From Fervidobacterium_A thailandense (GTDB taxonomy: Bacteria; Thermotogota; Thermotogae; Thermotogales; Fervidobacteriaceae): a DNA stretch of 64,000 bases. Where the stretch lies: NCBI RefSeq assembly GCF_041505935.1, contig NZ_CP140110.1; one strand, given 5' to 3'. A model generated the notes under the pieces. It was not told the origin of the DNA. It worked only from the letters and a program-made list of their open reading frames with translations, and made no database searches. Position numbers and translations under genes: made by a program. Positions 9,165-17,065 of this stretch are shown in pieces. Positions within the stretch are counted from its first letter, which is position 1. Each line of letters opens with the position of its first letter.

Positions 9165-10571
9165 TCACCTCCACTCGTACTTTGTTCCCTCAGGTGTATC
9201 GATTAGGACAATATTAGCTTCCGAGAGCGCGTTTCTTATCTTGTCGGCTATATCGTACTGTTTGTTCTTCCTGAACTCTGACCTCAGATCTATCAGGGAT
9301 GTGATCAGCTTGTCTACGCTTTCGACAGAAGCTTTTTGTTCCGTTTCGTAACCCGTATCGAAAAGGCCGAGGATAGGTCCAAAGACCCTTTTGATCAAAT
9401 GGTACATCTTCAAAGCTCGCTCATCGCTACCTTCATCCATGGACCTATTGAGTTCTTTCACCACTTCAAAGAGTACCGCAAGCGCCTGCGGTGTGTTGAA
9501 ATCATCACTCAAGGCTTCCAAAAACCTTGTTTCGTAATCCCTGATCTCTGCATCCACCTTCGGGACCAGTGGATAAGGGTATTTATCGTTGAATCGCCTC
9601 AGTGCTCCGTAAACCCTGTTAACCGCACGTTTGTTATCCTCGAGTGCTTCTTCGGAAAATTCTATCGGAGAACGGTAGTGCTTCGAAAGTAGGAAGAGTT
9701 TCACCGCGTCTTTCCCGTACCTTCCCACCGCTTCCCTGACCAGGAATATGTTCCCCACGCTCTTACTCATCTTATCCCCGCGAACGATTATCATCCCGTT
9801 GTGCATCCAGTACTTCGCGGGAGGTTTTCCGGTTAAAGCAATACTCTGCGCAATCTCATCTTCGTGGTGCGGAAAAATTAGGTCCTCCCCACCTCCGTGG
9901 AGATCAAACATTTCACCGAGCAACTTCTGAGACATCACGGAACATTCTATATGCCATCCGGGCCGTCCCTTGCACCATGGGCTGTCCCAAACTGGCTCTT
10001 GAGGCTTGCCCGATTTCCAGAGGACAAAATCGAGAGGGTCCTTCTTGTGCTCACTAACTTCCACCCGTGCACCGGCGATCAGGTCCTCGATCCTCTTTCC
10101 CGAGAGCATTCCGTAGTTTTCCAACTTACGCACACTGAAGTAGACATCGCCATTTGCTGTGGGATAGGCAAACCCTTTCTGAATCATCCGTTCGATGGCT
10201 TCAACGATTTCCGGAACGAAATCCGTGGTCCGGGGATGGAAGTTAGCCGCACGCACACCGAGGGTGTGGGCATCGTGGAAATACTCGGCGATAAACGTGT
10301 CGGCAACGGTTTTCCAATCGACACCCCATTCCCTCGCTTCGTTTATTATCTTGTCATCGATATCAGTGAAGTTTTGAACGAGCGTTACCTTGTATCCGAC
10401 GTACTCGAGGAACCTTCTGAACGCGTCGAAAACGACCATCGGTCTTGCATTGCCAACGTGGATGTAGTTGTAAACTGTTGGGCCGCACACGTACATTCTT
10501 ACTGAACCGGGCTCTATCGGCTCAAATTCAACTTTTTCCTTTCTGAGTGTGTCGTAAACGTAGACCTTCAT
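9165..10571 (-). CDS. cysS: Cysteinyl-tRNA synthetase
   Basis: Class I synthetase of 468 residues. The HIGH-type motif is YIHVGNARP after the zinc-ligand CGPTVYN, the remaining zinc site is in WHIECSVMSQ and HHEDEIAQS, and GDKMSKSVGN is the KMSKS loop. The start overlaps the gltX stop by four bases (ATGA). The operon order is gltX, cysS, proS, rtcB. Confidence 0.97.
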   Translation of the reverse strand: MKVYVYDTLRKEKVEFEPIEPGSVRMYVCGPTVYNYIHVGNARPMVVFDAFRRFLEYVGYKVTLVQNFTDIDDKIINEAREWGVDWKTVADTFIAEYFHDAHTLGVRAANFHPRTTDFVPEIVEAIERMIQKGFAYPTANGDVYFSVRKLENYGMLSGKRIEDLIAGARVEVSEHKKDPLDFVLWKSGKPQEPVWDSPWCKGRPGWHIECSVMSQKLLGEMFDLHGGGEDLIFPHHEDEIAQSIALTGKPPAKYWMHNGMIIVRGDKMSKSVGNIFLVREAVGRYGKDAVKLFLLSKHYRSPIEFSEEALEDNKRAVNRVYGALRRFNDKYPYPLVPKVDAEIRDYETRFLEALSDDFNTPQALAVLFEVVKELNRSMDEGSDERALKMYHLIKRVFGPILGLFDTGYETEQKASVESVDKLITSLIDLRSEFRKNKQYDIADKIRNALSEANIVLIDTPEGTKYEWR

Positions 10572-11995
10572 ACCACTTCCTCCCGCTCGATGTACTTCCG
10601 AATCCTCGCTGTTGTTTCATCCTTACCCAACGCTTCCAAGATGTCTATCAACTCCGGGCCCTCGGTCTTTCCGGTTAGTATCAGACGAAGGTTCATGTAA
10701 AACTCCTTACCCTTCAACCTTGCCGATTTCATCGCGTTCTTGAAAGCTGCGTAAATGGTCTCCTTTGTCCAAGCTTCCAACTTCTCAAGTTCACCCAGCA
10801 ATGCTGTGTAAGTTTCTACAGCTTCGGGAATTTGCTCGGGCAAGTTTTCTGGGCGCTCGAAGAAGAACCTTGTCAGTTCCGGGAGTTCTGAAAGTTCTTC
10901 GATCCGGTCACGAACGGCAAGGATGATTTTCTTCAACCGTTCCTCTTCCACATCCCAGTTTATGTATTGACGCGCTATCTTGACCAGCTCGTCTATAGGT
11001 TTCATCCTTATATGCTCTGCGTTCATCCACCTCAGTTTTTCGGGATTGAATATGGCCGGATTCTTAACTAGCCTCTCGAGCGAGAAGCTCTGGATCAACT
11101 CTTCTTTTGTTAGTATTTCCTTGCCTTCGGGATGAGACCAACCGAGCAAAGCCAAAAAGTTCACGAGTGCTTCCGGCAAATAACCCCTGTTTCTGAACTC
11201 TTCAACCGACGTGGCACCGTGTCTTTTGCTCAGCTTACTACCATCCGGTCCAAGAATCATCGAGACGTGTCCAAAAACGGGAACGGGCCATCCCAAGGCT
11301 TCGTAGAGTGCTATCTGCTTTACGGTGTTGGAAAGATGGTCATCGCCTCGAAGTACGTGTGTGATTTTCATCAATCCGTCGTCAATCACGCATGCGTAGT
11401 TGTACGTCGGCATCCCGTTACTACGGAGCAACGCAAAATCGCCAACACTACCGGCTTTGAAATGTACCTCACCTTTCACAACATCGTGGATCACGTAATC
11501 CTTTCTGGGCATTGAGAAGTAGATAGCCGGCCTCAGACCTTTTTCCGCGTACTCACGCTTTCTTTCCTCGGTTGTGAAGGCTTCGAGCATCTCACGCGTA
11601 TAATGCGGGGCTTTGCCTTCCGCAAGTAATTTTTCCCTAAGTGCTTCTATTTCCTCCGGATAGGCGTAAACTTCGTAGGCTTTACCTTCGTTGACGAGTT
11701 TTTGGGCGTATTCTTGGTAGATCTCCACCCGTTCGCTCTGCCTGTAGGGGCCGTAGGGACCTCCGATATCAGGACCCTCGTCCCAATCGAGTCCAAGCCA
11801 CCTGAGTGCGGCTATCAACTGTTCTTCGTACACCCGTTCCGAACGCTCAAGGTCCGTATCCTCGATTCTCAAGATGAACTTACCACCCATCTTCCTCGCG
11901 AAAAGGTAATTGAACAGTGCGGTCCTGGCACCACCTACGTGAAGATAGCCTGTCGGACTCGGTGCGAATCGAACTCGAACCGTAATTTCGGACAT
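10568..11995 (-). CDS. gltX: Glutamyl-tRNA synthetase
   Basis: Class I synthetase of 475 residues. HIGH-type motif in FAPSPTGYLHVGGARTALF; KMSKS-type motif in GSKLSKRHGATSV; specificity region LRGDDHLSNTVKQ. Family knowledge: Thermotogales often carry two GluRS paralogs, one of which may mischarge tRNA-Gln for the amidotransferase pathway; which one this is cannot be decided here. It is first gene of the synthetase block, with a candidate -10 (TATAAT) at 12035-12040 on the minus strand and a GGGAGG ribosome site. Confidence 0.96.
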   Translation of the reverse strand: MSEITVRVRFAPSPTGYLHVGGARTALFNYLFARKMGGKFILRIEDTDLERSERVYEEQLIAALRWLGLDWDEGPDIGGPYGPYRQSERVEIYQEYAQKLVNEGKAYEVYAYPEEIEALREKLLAEGKAPHYTREMLEAFTTEERKREYAEKGLRPAIYFSMPRKDYVIHDVVKGEVHFKAGSVGDFALLRSNGMPTYNYACVIDDGLMKITHVLRGDDHLSNTVKQIALYEALGWPVPVFGHVSMILGPDGSKLSKRHGATSVEEFRNRGYLPEALVNFLALLGWSHPEGKEILTKEELIQSFSLERLVKNPAIFNPEKLRWMNAEHIRMKPIDELVKIARQYINWDVEEERLKKIILAVRDRIEELSELPELTRFFFERPENLPEQIPEAVETYTALLGELEKLEAWTKETIYAAFKNAMKSARLKGKEFYMNLRLILTGKTEGPELIDILEALGKDETTARIRKYIEREEVV

Positions 11996-12034
11996 GTCGA
12001 AACCTCCCTAACGCAATACTCATGGTCAAAAACA

Positions 12035-12040
12035 ATTATA
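12035..12040 (-). promoter_or_regulatory. Candidate -10 for the gltX-cysS-proS block
   Basis: TATAAT on the minus strand, about 40 bases before the gltX start. No convincing -35 is found at 16-18 bases; the tandem repeat at 12064-12089 lies just upstream and may substitute as an activator or operator site. Confidence 0.45.
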
Positions 12041-12063
12041 ATCCGTTTGTACTTGAGTGCGCA

Positions 12064-12089
12064 CGATACACTGAATACATTGAATACAC
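12064..12089 (-). repeat. Three tandem 9-base units upstream of gltX
   Basis: Read on the minus strand, TGTATTCAA, TGTATTCAG and TGTATCGTG lie head to tail with 9-base spacing. They sit between the hairpin at 12094-12112 and the candidate -10 for gltX. Could be a regulator binding site or a simple local duplication. Confidence 0.5.
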
Positions 12090-12093
12090 TAAA

Positions 12094-12112
12094 TGGGGGG
12101 TTGAGCCCCCCA
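12094..12112. other. G6/C6 hairpin between rubredoxin and gltX
   Basis: T-GGGGGG-TTGAG-CCCCCC-A forms a 7-bp stem with a 5-base loop. A T6 run follows 9 bases later on the plus strand only, which is the wrong side for the minus-strand rubredoxin message. It may still act as a weak terminator or 3' stability structure for that message. Confidence 0.55.
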
Positions 12113-12177
12113 CTTCGATTTTTTAGCTCCACAATCAAACCAAAATCTAAAATCTGAGCTATCTACTGAACCAGCGA

Positions 12178-12198
12178 AGTGAACTGCGTAAGTTCACT
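12178..12198. repeat. 8-bp inverted repeat over the rubredoxin stop codon
   Basis: AGTGAACT and AGTTCACT flank a GCGTA loop. The right arm contains the rubredoxin stop (12194-12196), so the hairpin would form at the very end of that reading frame. No U-tract follows. Confidence 0.55.
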
Positions 12199-12355
12199 CC
12201 TCGAGGGGTTCGAACATATCCTTGCTAACCCCACAGACCGGGCAGGTCCAATCGTCAGGTAGATTCTCAAAAGGAGTTCCCGGATTGATACCGTTGTCTG
12301 GATCTCCAACTTCTGGATCGTAAATGTAACCGCACACCGTGCACCTGTACTTCAT
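12194..12355 (-). CDS. Rubredoxin
   Basis: A 53-residue single-iron redox carrier. Two CxxC knuckles bind iron (CTVCGY at residues 5-8 and CPVCGV at 38-41), with the typical YDPEVGDPDNGI and NLPDDWTCP between them. Cytoplasmic electron donor; in anaerobes it commonly serves oxygen or peroxide detoxification, though no partner oxidase or reductase gene is adjacent. ATG start at 12355 with GGAGGTG upstream. It has its own promoter at 12406-12435 and appears to be a one-gene unit. Confidence 0.97.
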   Translation of the reverse strand: MKYRCTVCGYIYDPEVGDPDNGINPGTPFENLPDDWTCPVCGVSKDMFEPLEE

Positions 12356-12405
12356 ACGAGCACCTCCATCGACAAGGTAAGAAGAACGGGTTCTTGGCCT
12401 TGATT

Positions 12406-12435
12406 ATTATACCACATCCAAACATCGTGAGGCAA
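12406..12435 (-). promoter_or_regulatory. Promoter of the rubredoxin gene
   Basis: On the minus strand TTGCCT (12430-12435), an 18-base spacer, then TATAAT (12406-12411) preceded by TGTGG, giving an extended -10. Start codon is about 50 bases downstream. Confidence 0.8.
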
Positions 12436-12477
12436 GTCGTAGGTTCCAAACCACCGAGAAGAAACGTTAAAGTATTC

Positions 12478-13161
12478 TCACCACGGTACTCTACCTGGAG
12501 CTGACCTACTTTCCAGCACTTTTTTTGCTAACTCCAGAACGAATGGTTCGTCTGAGAAAACGACTACACCCGATCTTGCAAACGTTTTCCTAACCTGGAT
12601 TTCCCCTGGAGAAAGGTAAATTATCGCGTTGGATAGGACCTTTCGCCTCAGTTCATCGGCATCCAACATAGCTGACGACCAGTAGAGGATTTTTGGTGCG
12701 CCGTTGAGGAAGGTGTATCCCCCATCTTGAACCAAGATGAAGCTCGTGTTAAAACCGAGGTTCACCAACAAATCCGCTTTTGACCGATCTTCCACAATTG
12801 TCGGTAACGTTAACTTTCTATTGTTTAAAGCTCCTATCAGACCGGCATCGATCTTTCCCCTGCCATCGAGCACCGCAATAACTCCGGAACTTCCGAGTCC
12901 CTGACTGAGGTATTCGTAGACTTCCGCGGTGATAAAGGGTGATTTATGAACTCTGTAAAAGTGATCCGGATCATCTTGGCTAAGTGTGTCCAAAGGCCCT
13001 ATCACGTAGTAGTAATATCCCATCGAGCGAACAACGTTACCCACATACCTCCCTACGTCAAACGCAAGTCCCAAGTTGCCAAGGCTTCCGAGTGTCAGAA
13101 GTGAAACATCCTTCAAGAACGACTCGAGAGGTTGTTCGCACACCAATTTACTTTTCGACAT
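12478..13161 (-). CDS. Degenerate glycoside hydrolase family 3-like protein
   Basis: A 227-residue protein if it starts at ATG 13161; an in-frame TTG at 13257 would add a hydrophobic segment but lies 110 bases inside the HAD gene and is fused to its Shine-Dalgarno-like sequence. The order LAFDVGRYVGNVVRSMGY, VIGPLDT, DPDHFYRVHKSP, YLSQGLGSSGVIAVLDGRG parallels the NagZ/GH3 barrel (inner D..L..+G, P..D, R.F..DP, GL...GV.A..KHFPGHG), but the usual KH and downstream catalytic residues are missing and the protein is about half the normal length. The end APGRVPW also fits this family. Role unknown: perhaps a binding-only remnant. It follows the HAD gene with a 14-base overlap. Confidence 0.5.
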   Translation of the reverse strand: MSKSKLVCEQPLESFLKDVSLLTLGSLGNLGLAFDVGRYVGNVVRSMGYYYYVIGPLDTLSQDDPDHFYRVHKSPFITAEVYEYLSQGLGSSGVIAVLDGRGKIDAGLIGALNNRKLTLPTIVEDRSKADLLVNLGFNTSFILVQDGGYTFLNGAPKILYWSSAMLDADELRRKVLSNAIIYLSPGEIQVRKTFARSGVVVFSDEPFVLELAKKVLESRSAPGRVPW

Positions 13162-13993
13162 TGCGACGGAGGTATTCAGGGAGGTACTGAGGATAAAGCA
13201 CACTAAAAGCGTAAAGAACGCCGTTCTCGTCGTTAGAGAGCGTAACAAAATCGGCAACCTCCTTGAGCTTTTCCACCGCGTTCTGAACAGCTACACGCGT
13301 TCCAGCCACTTCGAACATGAAGATATCATTTTCGTTATCGCCGAATACCGTCGTACAGCGAAGGTCGAAATTCAGTTTCTTTGCAAGGAAACTGAGAGCA
13401 ATACCTTTATTCGCATCTGGTGGCACCATGTCAAGGAATATCGGAAAACTCTTGAAAACATTGGCACTCTCACCCACAAGTCCCTTCACTTCGGGTATCA
13501 GATTGTCGAGAACCTCAGCCGAAGCTATGGCAAGCATTTTTACGGGTGCTGGGAGTTTCTTCAGATCATCAACCACGACGTAAGGTATGTCCGCGTGCGT
13601 AGAGTACAACTTTACCTCCTCACTGTCCTTCTCCGAGTACAGTCCGTCGTCGACGTAACTCTGGATGTGTACCCCCTTCGATTTGAAGAAATCCACGATT
13701 TTGTCAGCGGTTTCTTTAGTGAGCGTTCGCTTAAAGACGATACCTTCACCGGGCACGTAGACAACAGCACCGTTGTAAGAAATGATCGGAAAATCTACGC
13801 GTCCCTCGAACACCCTGTCGAGCAACTTTTTGGCGGAGACGTGCATACGACCCGTGGCGAATACAACAAGATCGCCGTTTGAAAGGATATTTAGCACCAA
13901 CTCTTTAACTTCTTCTGGAAATTCGTTCTTCGAGTTCAACACCGTTCCGTCAAGGTCAAAGACAAAGGTGCGTCTGTTTCCAACGTTTGCCAT
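13148..13993 (-). CDS. Cof-type HAD-superfamily phosphatase
   Basis: A 281-residue HAD hydrolase of the Cof/YidA class. Motif I FVFDLDGTVLNS starts at residue 9, motif II is VFATGRMH, motif III uses the lysine in the cap-proximal KGIALSFLAKKL, and motif IV is FGDNENDIFMFE; NAVEKLKEVADFVT and SNDENGV are typical of the C-terminus. The cap domain lies between about residues 85 and 190. Substrate is likely a sugar phosphate or a related metabolite. The ATG at 13993 has no good ribosome site; instead the nearest GGAG is inside the right arm of a 12-bp inverted repeat (see 14004-14063). Confidence 0.92.
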   Translation of the reverse strand: MANVGNRRTFVFDLDGTVLNSKNEFPEEVKELVLNILSNGDLVVFATGRMHVSAKKLLDRVFEGRVDFPIISYNGAVVYVPGEGIVFKRTLTKETADKIVDFFKSKGVHIQSYVDDGLYSEKDSEEVKLYSTHADIPYVVVDDLKKLPAPVKMLAIASAEVLDNLIPEVKGLVGESANVFKSFPIFLDMVPPDANKGIALSFLAKKLNFDLRCTTVFGDNENDIFMFEVAGTRVAVQNAVEKLKEVADFVTLSNDENGVLYAFSVLYPQYLPEYLRRNVEK

Positions 13994-14003
13994 ATAGACT
14001 CGC

Positions 14004-14063
14004 CGATTCTCCGCGGATATCCATAGCTACTGTTCAGTTATTCAATATGAACGCGGAGAATCG
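14004..14063. repeat. 12-bp inverted repeat in the leader of the HAD gene
   Basis: CGATTCTCCGCG at 14004-14015 is matched by its exact reverse complement CGCGGAGAATCG at 14052-14063, with a 36-base loop. The arm next to the HAD start carries the only GGAG upstream of that start. No T-run follows on either strand, so it is not a standard terminator. It lies in the 94-base gap between ksgA and the HAD gene. Confidence 0.75.
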
Positions 14064-14087
14064 CTCACCGCCCTCCTTTCTACCAAC

Positions 14088-14900
14088 TCATCTACTTGAA
14101 ACCTCGCGGTACCTATGCCACATATGGACGAAATCTTCCTCAGAAATCTCCTCGGGCCGCAGGTTAGTGAGAATCGGCCCCAAAACATAAGGAATATCCT
14201 CAACCTGAACAAAAGACTTTAGATTGTTCGTTATCGTCTTCCGTTTCTTGGCAAAGCATTTCGAAACAAAGTCCCAGAAATCAAGTAATTCCTGGTGGTT
14301 TCTAAATGGTACCATTTCGCGTTTTCTGATGCGTAGCACGACGCTCTCGACCTCAGGATTCGGAACGAACGCACTCCTTGGTACTGTAAGAACCCGCTCC
14401 ACGGTACCGATCGTTTGAACCACAACGCTTAGAAATCCTCTGTTGGAGCTTCCAGGTCTCTCGGCCAACCTGCCGCCCACTTCACTCTGGACCATGAGTA
14501 CCAGGTCGGAAAAATCCGTGAAGAGTAGTTTTTTTATTATCGGTGCCGTTATGTAGTAGGGGATGTTCGACACGCACCTGTACGACTTTGGCAAAAACGA
14601 CAAGTCAAGCTTTAGGAAATCTTCGAATATCAGCTCGACGTTTTTGTACCCGGAGAGCCTTTCCTCAAGAATTGGTTTGAGTCTGGTGTCTATCTCCACC
14701 GCGAAAACTTTCGCTCCCGTGTTGGCTAACGCAACAGTTAAGGTGCCGGCACCGGCACCTATTTCGAGTATAACATCTTCGGATTTAACCTCAACCGCTT
14801 CGACGATTCTTCGGGCATAATCGTCACTTGCGAGGAAATTCTGGCCCAGTGATTTTTTTAACGCTATACCGTATTTCCTCAAATAGTCCGAGGTCTTCAC
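14088..14900 (-). CDS. rsmA: 16S rRNA (adenine1518/1519-N6,N6)-dimethyltransferase RsmA/KsgA
   Basis: Dimethylates the two adjacent adenines in the 3' hairpin of 16S rRNA during 30S assembly. 270 residues, normal. LGQNFLASDDYARRIV, the SAM-binding ILEIGAGAGTLTVALA, AVEIDTRL and the catalytic SNIPYYITAPIIKKLL (NIPY motif) are all present. Starts at GTG 14900, overlapping the stop of the secreted-protein gene. Confidence 0.97.
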   Translation of the reverse strand: MKTSDYLRKYGIALKKSLGQNFLASDDYARRIVEAVEVKSEDVILEIGAGAGTLTVALANTGAKVFAVEIDTRLKPILEERLSGYKNVELIFEDFLKLDLSFLPKSYRCVSNIPYYITAPIIKKLLFTDFSDLVLMVQSEVGGRLAERPGSSNRGFLSVVVQTIGTVERVLTVPRSAFVPNPEVESVVLRIRKREMVPFRNHQELLDFWDFVSKCFAKKRKTITNNLKSFVQVEDIPYVLGPILTNLRPEEISEEDFVHMWHRYREVSSR

Positions 14901-15526
14901 TTCTTCACTCGCTCCACGACGATACCGTTAGAGTATTCCATACGTACTATACCATCCTTGTCCACCGTTATCCTGATCTCAACACCTTCATAACTGAATA
15001 TGAACCTTCCCTGGTTATCGCGTTTCAGCGTCGCGGTTCCAGATGCTTTTTCCGTTTTCGATGGATCGAAGAGTGCCTGCGGAATCAGGATTTGGTACAC
15101 CGGTCGCGGGTTTTTCAACAACATCTCGAAGTGTGGTATAACGAAGTTGTTGTCAACAATGAAGATTTCGGGATTGTCGAAGGCAAAAGTTTTCACAGCC
15201 GGTCTCGAAGAATCGTTGTACGCGTACAGAGTCACATTCGTCGTACCTTGCCTCCTCGTACCAACGATTTTCGCTACCACTTCCCCACGCGTCCTGAAAA
15301 TAGCCTCGTAGTGTGCGAGCACGCCGCTTGCCGCGTAAACCGTGCGCGTTTCAACTATGTACTTCTCGCCGTACTCAAGTTCGCTCACGCTCACCCAGCC
15401 GTTCTTCCCAAAACTGGTCCTAACCCTGCCAAGTACCATACTGTCAACTCGAACAATGTACTCCGCACCGAAAACGTTCGCTAGGAAGAGTATCAGCATG
15501 AGTATAGGTACTTTCAACCATTTCAC
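14897..15526 (-). CDS. Secreted protein of unknown function
   Basis: 209 residues with an N-terminal signal peptide (VKWLKVPILMLILFLANVFG, likely cut before AEYIV). The mature part is predicted mostly beta: repeated short strands such as YIVETRTVYAASG and RITVDKDGIVRMEYSNGIVVE. The layout loosely recalls LolA/LolB-type lipoprotein carriers, an inference only. I preferred the GTG at 15526 because GAGGAG lies nine bases upstream; a TTG at 15535 touches that site. It lies between miaB and rsmA and overlaps rsmA. Confidence 0.7.
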   Translation of the reverse strand: MKWLKVPILMLILFLANVFGAEYIVRVDSMVLGRVRTSFGKNGWVSVSELEYGEKYIVETRTVYAASGVLAHYEAIFRTRGEVVAKIVGTRRQGTTNVTLYAYNDSSRPAVKTFAFDNPEIFIVDNNFVIPHFEMLLKNPRPVYQILIPQALFDPSKTEKASGTATLKRDNQGRFIFSYEGVEIRITVDKDGIVRMEYSNGIVVERVKK

Positions 15527-15601
15527 GATGATCAACTCCTCGTACCAATTTAATTCAAACCCTCCACAGGTCGAACCGTTTGAAATTTTACCATGCGGAC
15601 C

Positions 15602-16891
15602 TTAAAAAATCTTTAAAATGCTCCCGTAAAGTGGACCTGCCGTCACTTTTTCAACCCGAACAATTACGGTCTTTCCCAGAAGCTCGTCGGAGGCCTCAAA
15701 GGAAATTATCTTATTTCTGATATCCCGCCCGTAGTAGAGGCCGTTTTTCGCACGTGCCTCAACGATCACTTCAACTTCCCGTCCCAGGTACGCCTCGTTC
15801 AGTTCCCTGTTGATGGCTTTTTGAAGGTTCAGAATGTAACTCATCCGCTTGGTTTTCACGTGGTGTGGTACATCGTCTTTGAGATACTTCCACGCTACTG
15901 TACCCTCGCGTGGAGAGTAAATCGCAAGGTTCAACCTCTCGAACTTGATTTCCTTGACCAGTTCAACAGATGCTTCGAAGTCTTCATCAGTCTCACCGGG
16001 AAATCCTACGATCATGTCGCTCGATATCGATGCATCTGGAACGATCCTCCTTATCTCGTTCACAAGATCTATGAAATCTTGCCTGGTGTACCTTCGATTC
16101 ATCACCCTGAGAATTTTGTCGCTCCCGTGCTGGACTGGTAAGTGGATAGACCTGGCCACTTTCCCCGATTCTAACATCACCTGGGGAATTTCGAGTGAAA
16201 AATCTGTCGGGTAGGATGTCAAGAACCACAGCCTTCGCACGCCGTCCAATTTGGAAGCTTCTCGCAACAACTTGGCAAGAGATGTACCATTGCCTAAGTC
16301 CTTCCCGTACGCATCGACATTTTGACCCAAAAATGTAAATTCGATATATCCGCGCTCTACAAGGGTTTTCAATTCTTTCAAGACATCTGGAAGTGGTCTG
16401 GATTTCTCACGTCCCCTGGTGTACGGAACTATGCAGTAGGTACAGAACCTATTACAACCGTATATTACCGTGACCCACGCGTGATGTTTAGAACTACGTG
16501 TGTAAACCTTGGAATAATCGATCTCATCCAGTGTGTCGTCGAAGATAGCCACTTTAGAGCCGTTAAGTCCATGCTGTACGGCTTCGACTACCTTACCCAA
16601 TGCACGTGTCCCTAGAACGAAGTTAACTCCCCTCTCGAAAAGTTTCTCCTTCTCCTTTTCAGCAACACATCCCATTACTCCAATGCGTTTACGTTTCTTT
16701 CTCAACTTCCCGATATGGCTGTAAACCTTCTCTTCAGACTTCTTACGCACCGCACAAGTGTTCAAGATGACAATATCAGCGTCATCCTCATTGTCAACCA
16801 ATTCGAACCCCGCGTTTACCAAAAGCTGTTTTGCAACTTCCGTGTCGTTCTCGTTCATCTGACAACCGTAGGTGTGGATGTAGACCTTCAT
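15602..16891 (-). CDS. miaB: tRNA-i6A37 methylthiotransferase MiaB
   Basis: Radical SAM enzyme that adds a methylthio group to N6-isopentenyladenosine at position 37 of tRNA. 429 residues. The N-terminal UPF0004 domain carries three cysteines (TYGCQMN, NTCAVRK, MGCVAEK) for the auxiliary cluster; the radical SAM motif is YGCNRFCTYCIVPYTRG (CxxxCxxC). GFPGETDEDF and a C-terminal TRAM domain (EVIVEARAKNGLYYGRD) complete it. It has a near-consensus promoter at 16943-16971 and heads the run miaB, secreted protein, rsmA, HAD, GH3-like. Confidence 0.96.
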   Translation of the reverse strand: MKVYIHTYGCQMNENDTEVAKQLLVNAGFELVDNEDDADIVILNTCAVRKKSEEKVYSHIGKLRKKRKRIGVMGCVAEKEKEKLFERGVNFVLGTRALGKVVEAVQHGLNGSKVAIFDDTLDEIDYSKVYTRSSKHHAWVTVIYGCNRFCTYCIVPYTRGREKSRPLPDVLKELKTLVERGYIEFTFLGQNVDAYGKDLGNGTSLAKLLREASKLDGVRRLWFLTSYPTDFSLEIPQVMLESGKVARSIHLPVQHGSDKILRVMNRRYTRQDFIDLVNEIRRIVPDASISSDMIVGFPGETDEDFEASVELVKEIKFERLNLAIYSPREGTVAWKYLKDDVPHHVKTKRMSYILNLQKAINRELNEAYLGREVEVIVEARAKNGLYYGRDIRNKIISFEASDELLGKTVIVRVEKVTAGPLYGSILKIF

Positions 16892-16942
16892 CCTTCCGTA
16901 CTTACCTCCCTCGGGTCGTATCTTCTTTCTCTTTTCAGATGA

Positions 16943-16971
16943 ATTATATTACCCACCGTCCTTACAGGCAA
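16943..16971 (-). promoter_or_regulatory. Promoter of miaB
   Basis: Minus strand TTGCCT (16966-16971), 17-base spacer, TATAAT (16943-16948). Start codon about 50 bases on, with GGGAGG ribosome site. It has the same -35 as the rubredoxin promoter. Confidence 0.82.
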
Positions 16972-16986
16972 GAGCTAAAATGTGGC

Positions 16987-17014
16987 TTTGAGAAGTAGTC
17001 GACTGTGGTATAAT
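16987..17014 (+). promoter_or_regulatory. Promoter of panC
   Basis: TTTGAG (16987-16992), 16-base spacer, TATAAT (17009-17014) preceded by TGTGG, an extended -10. The panC start is about 50 bases downstream. Confidence 0.75.
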
Positions 17015-17065
17015 TGCATTGGAGATTGAGAAAGAAAGATACGAAACCAGTGAGGAGGGAAAGAC

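Noticed and set aside
12094..12120. Hairpin plus T6 as terminator for rubredoxin
   Set aside because: The T-run is on the plus-strand side, opposite to the rubredoxin message; kept only as a hairpin.
13162..13257. N-terminal hydrophobic extension of the GH3-like protein
   Set aside because: It overlaps the HAD coding frame, whose sequence is conserved there, and the TTG start touches its own Shine-Dalgarno-like sequence.
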